This document shows positions 39,940 to 64,000 of a stretch of 64,000 nt of DNA, piece by piece. The DNA comes from Glandiceps talaboti (lineage: Eukaryota; Hemichordata; Enteropneusta; Spengelidae). Both the position numbers and the translations under genes were made by a program. Numbering within the stretch: position 1 is the stretch's first letter; each line of letters opens with the position of its first letter. The notes under the pieces are model-generated. The model was not told the origin of the DNA and searched no databases. It saw only the letters and a program-made list of their open reading frames with translations. The stretch is from positions 7,353,501-7,417,500 of the forward strand of contig NC_135566.1 in NCBI RefSeq assembly GCF_964340395.1, in the 5' to 3' direction.

Positions 39940-40372
39940 GTCGGTCATTATGCTCATTAACATATTCATTTTTTTTTTCAAATTACAAAAAAAAAATCAT
40001 AAAAAATAAAAATGAGGATGTGCTGACTTGAAATTAACAAATCTGAGTAAGCTACCCCCTGCGCATCAACACGCCAGATATCAAAGCAATCTAATAAGAG
40101 GTTTTCAAGGAGTTGATGAAAATGACATTTTATGAAAAAAAATCATAAAAAATTGAAAATGGCACAGATCAACTTGGCATGAACAAATCTGAATAGCCTC
40201 CCCCCAGGGAACATGCACACCAAATATCGAAGAATTCCGACTGTCACTTATGGAGTAGATAGTAAAAATATAAAAGTTTGACGGACACCTATGATTCACT
40301 CTACTCTCTATACCTCAATACCCACCTATACCTAAAGCTACGCTTTCAGCTTTCGCTGACAGCGGAGCTAAA
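39940..40372. repeat. Interspersed repeat with two diverged internal units
   Basis: Two related ~150-bp units each carry an A-rich AAATCATAAAAAAT stretch, ACAAATCTGA, a TACCCCCTG/TCCCCCCAG step, and CCAAATATCGAAG or CCAGATATCAAAG. The right end carries AAAAGTTTGACGGACACC and TACGCTTTCAGCTTTCGCTG followed by ACAGCGGAGCTAAAAAG. This organisation is typical of a high-copy invertebrate interspersed repeat; the class is not determined. Confidence 0.6.
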
Positions 40373-40473
40373 AAGTCCTTGAAGTCATTTCAATGTTTAA
40401 ATGTACCGATTGAATATATGATATATCACCATGATTATGCAAATCAGCTTATCAATATGTAAAATGTTTGTAT

Positions 40474-40508
<35 letters not shown>

Positions 40509-42216
40509 TTGAACTCTGGACTTTTATAAAAATAAAAGGTACTAAATTGTTTTTATTTCGAACACGGCGCGATTCTTTCAACAAGACAACCCGACTAAAA
40601 AACCGTCTGAAATTCGCGTTTTATTCAATATGCTCCGTAAGTTGAGATAAAACTCTATGGGAAAACTAACATTTTGATTAATGGATATATGAATAAATTA
40701 GTGCGATGTGATATTTCTTCTTTCACTTCTCACACAATATGTACATTATAAGACTATATCAAACACTCTGCACATGAAGAGATTGTCATAGGCATGCATA
40801 CAGCATGGGAATGAATGAAAATTTTATATGTGAATGAGCACAGAACTTCCCAGTAAACATACACATACACGAAGTAACTGCAGCGAAATTTTACAAATGA
40901 ACATGTTTGCTCCACTGAGATTGCAACGAACGACCAGAGATGTGAAGAAAAAGTATATGGTACCTTAAAAAACGACACACGTTTTTATTTGCACTAAAAA
41001 ATACCGTCGACGTAAACTATAGAAGGAACACTTTACGTCTCCGGTTGAAAACAACAAAAAATGAACTATCCACAAAAGTGACATTGAAAACAGATGTCTT
41101 CTTCAAACAAAATTGGCGGGAAATGCCAATTGAAAGTCTTGTTCGAATGAAATTGGAAGTTTGCATTGCCGAGCTTCACACATGATTATTCGTGTGAAAG
41201 TGTAATGTATGAGGGTGTTGTACAACCGACATATTGTCATAGTTGCCGATGTAATAAGCCGATAAAATTACGACATTTGTAATAAATTCTGTTGGGCGTC
41301 CCTTTTTATTTCTAAATCTTTGAAGACCCAGGGGGGGGGGGGGGGGGCGACCTATCCTATATTTCTTGAACCTGATCGACCCATAAAACAAATAAAATTG
41401 ACACCCTCTACGGTCTGATGCGAGGAGACCGCAATGTCACTGGTGGTAGGATAGCGACACTGCAAGTATATCTGGGCAAAAGTATGTTTTTTGCCGAGAA
41501 TAAAGACCTTTAAGAAATTACACGGTCCATACTGTCCTTCTTTACTCTAAGTCATTTCTAAGACGCCCAGACTCAGATTCCACGGGAAGGAATACGTTTG
41601 CTAAAATATCTCTGTTCGTTTATAAAATCCTACATAAAACGAGCAAATAGTTCAGACAAGTTCATAACACTGATACTTATTATACATATGACGTCACAAT
41701 CCCCGTCTATTCCCCCACCCGATCACACCAGACAGAGCTGTGCAACATTTATGCATTGAAAACATCACCAACACATACACAATATTTTGTTTTCTTGTTT
41801 TTAAAGCGGCACCAATCATCCATCAAGTCACAATTGAGAAACAGCGAAATAAGTAAGGTAGTGCTGACAGTTAAACATCCGAAGCTAGACAGGTGTCGAC
41901 ATAGCAAGGAGGTTGATAAGTGTGTACAGTTTTGCATATGAATGTTTTTGACAAATATTAACTCTAAAGTCTGATAGAAGTTTCAACAGCTGTTTAGAAT
42001 GAAAATGAGTAATTACCTATAGATTCAGACATGTACCGTTCTGTTTTATGTAATGAACGTGTACAAGGTGAGCTTACTATGCATTTATATCATACAGATC
42101 TGAAGACCTCTAGAGACGTTGTGAGTCACAGTTCAAAATATTAAATACCAGTAGTGAGCTGGATTTATATCTATATATATTTATTTATTTATTTATTAAT
42201 TGAATTAATTAATTTA
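40373..42216. other. Intergenic DNA between the convergent genes
   Basis: Contains a TTTA run and a G17 tract (41331-41347). No supported gene. Confidence 0.45.
40470..40511. repeat. (TTTA)n microsatellite
   Basis: About ten TTTA units. Confidence 0.95.
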
Positions 42217-42285
42217 ACTTGTTAACTATGTCAAATTGAATTAATTAAATTAATTAATTAATTCAATTTGACATAGTTAACAAGT
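42217..42285. repeat. 69-bp near-perfect palindrome
   Basis: Arms of 33-34 bp (ACTTGTTAACTATGTCAAAT on the left, its reverse complement ending at 42285) meet at 42251 with a single mismatch next to the centre. It is AT-rich and can form a cruciform. It sits about 0.5 kb past the likely MTO1 poly(A) signal. Confidence 0.9.
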
Positions 42286-42334
42286 AGTATACTATCAATT
42301 TAAAAAAAACCCCAACAACCTTTAACTATTCTAC

Positions 42335-42724
42335 AATACACACATACACAACCATATGTACATGCACACAACACATGTAAAGACACACAAATACACATCA
42401 CTGGCAAACATACACTTACACATACACACATCACATGCAAACATATACACACGTACACACACACATACATGCAAACATACATGCACATACATACTTGTAC
42501 TCCGGCATTTATTACATACATACATACATACATACATACATTCATTCATACATACACACACACATACATACACACACACCACATGCAAACTTGCACACAC
42601 ACGCATACATACATACATGCATGCATACAACACACACAAACATACATACATACGCACATTACATATGCAAACATACACACACATGCACAAAAAACATACA
42701 CCTGTACACACACACACACACAGA
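42335..42724. repeat. Impure (CACA)/(CATA) microsatellite downstream of MTO1
   Basis: CA-rich words with short CATA runs and ATGCAAACATACA repeats. The Thr/His and Cys/Val frames are artefacts. Confidence 0.9.
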
Positions 42725-42807
42725 CTTCCATCAACTGAACTAAACATCTGAAATGAAAAGGCACTGTGGCTACAAATACATTAATCTGTAAATAGAAAAT
42801 TTGAAAC

Positions 42808-42813
42808 TTTAAT
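42808..42813 (-). terminator. Likely MTO1 poly(A) signal (ATTAAA)
   Basis: ATTAAA on the minus strand lies about 115 nt after the MTO1 stop codon (42926-42928). It is the commonest variant of AATAAA, and no AATAAA is nearer. The cleavage site cannot be seen from sequence alone. Confidence 0.5.
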
Positions 42814-42925
42814 ATTCTATTGCATTGAAAACATAAATATACATTTATAAATAGTAACATGTGAGGCATAAACTGAAAACATATTGCTAATTAAAATGTT
42901 CTGTTGTATGTCAAAGTTCATGATG

Positions 42926-61553
<18,628 letters not shown>

Positions 61554-62320
61554 AGTCTTCTTGAGATTTCTGTAAAATTAAAGTTTCTGGTGAATATCAA
61601 ATACCGCAGGTGTCGATTCCTGACTAAATTGTTCATTTAGTTGAAATCTAACTAAAATTTGCAGTGGGCTGGCTGTAAATACTCATTCAGTGTATTCACA
61701 AAGTTGGTATCGAAAGCATAATTTATTTTACCCTTAGTATATTGACATAGATATTTTACTTGCCCAGAAACATATCTTTGCCTGTCAGTAAATATTTACG
61801 AAATAACTCACATTTTGTTTAATTTCATTTTCCTTATATATAGGTCGCTATTTCATTTTTAGATGCAAATATTCAAACACCATACCACATATTACCAGAC
61901 TCAAGTCTTCTATTAGATTTATTTATGAAGTAGAAAAAACGAATAGCACTCTCTAGGAATGTACTTAAATTTTTTCTAACTACCTATTTTGCATATTGTC
62001 CTAGCCCTTTATGTAACAACAGCACATGTTACGGCCGATAACGGCTCTCCATTTACCATGTAAACATCGATATCCAATCACGTTCTCGGAAGGTAGTTAG
62101 AAAAAATTTATCTGCTTCAATTCCCCTACATGGCGTCAGAAATCGGTTGATATCTTTGGTATGCATGGTCCGATTGTAACAACGACGCGATTTATCGGAA
62201 GATTGTTAAATTTGGGAACTGGGAAGGGACAGAAGGTAAAATTTTCGAAATGTTTGCCCAGTACAACGGCCGGTTGAAAGTTCATGTTTATGTACGGTAA
62301 TGGTGGCTGCCTTTCATACC
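61554..62320 (-). promoter_or_regulatory. MTO1 5' region with a possible leader intron
   Basis: Sixteen bases upstream of the MTO1 start codon a good 3' splice site (TTTAATTTTACAG) ends at 61570, so the start codon may lie in the second transcribed exon. The best matching donor upstream on the same strand is AAG|GTATGA at 62320/62319, implying a leader intron of 61570-62319. This is inference: either site could be fortuitous, and transcription could also start within this interval. No TATA-like element is convincing. Confidence 0.35.

Positions 62321-64000
<1,680 letters not shown>

Overview
This is eukaryotic nuclear DNA. It is AT-rich, with multi-exon genes using GT-AG introns, tRNA-derived SINEs, miniature DNA transposons with target-site duplications, and unusually many long microsatellites (ATGT, CTGT, CT, CA, CACTA). 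Together these suggest a marine invertebrate; a non-vertebrate deuterostome is possible, but that is a guess from texture and gene content. No phylogenetic test could be run.

Left part (1-30 kb): mostly repeats. Two minus-strand gene fragments are supported. One is an unrecognised terminal coding exon with a downstream AATAAA (4745-5031). The other is a first exon encoding a signal peptide and the start of a natriuretic-peptide-receptor / receptor guanylate cyclase type ligand-binding domain (10011-10335). No later exon of the receptor was found. At 29618-30049 there is a 143-aa open frame with a signal peptide and a good start context, possibly an orphan secreted protein.

Middle part (32.5-34.1 kb): a complete plus-strand SLC35G1-like EamA-family transporter of 351 aa. 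The coding region is uninterrupted, with a likely 125-bp intron in the 5' leader and an AATAAA after the stop.

Right part (42.8-61.6 kb): a complete minus-strand MTO1 gene, the mitochondrial MnmG/GidA homologue. It was reconstructed here as 16 coding exons that join in phase to 1992 nt (663 aa plus stop). The SLC35G and MTO1 genes are convergent. MTO1 introns hold most of the interesting non-coding structure: a relic duplicate of part of exon 9, a 31-bp array with six octamer (ATGCAAAT) sites in exact register, a 607-bp foldback element with five sites fitting the CTCF core consensus, two SINE families, and two of three MITE copies with TTA duplications and GGCC-type ends.

The annotated genes do not form an obvious pathway or cluster. 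MTO1 acts in mitochondrial tRNA modification, SLC35G in membrane transport, and the receptor fragment in cell-surface signalling. I found no operon-like, CRISPR, viral or toxin system. The novelty is in the repeats and in their relation to MTO1.
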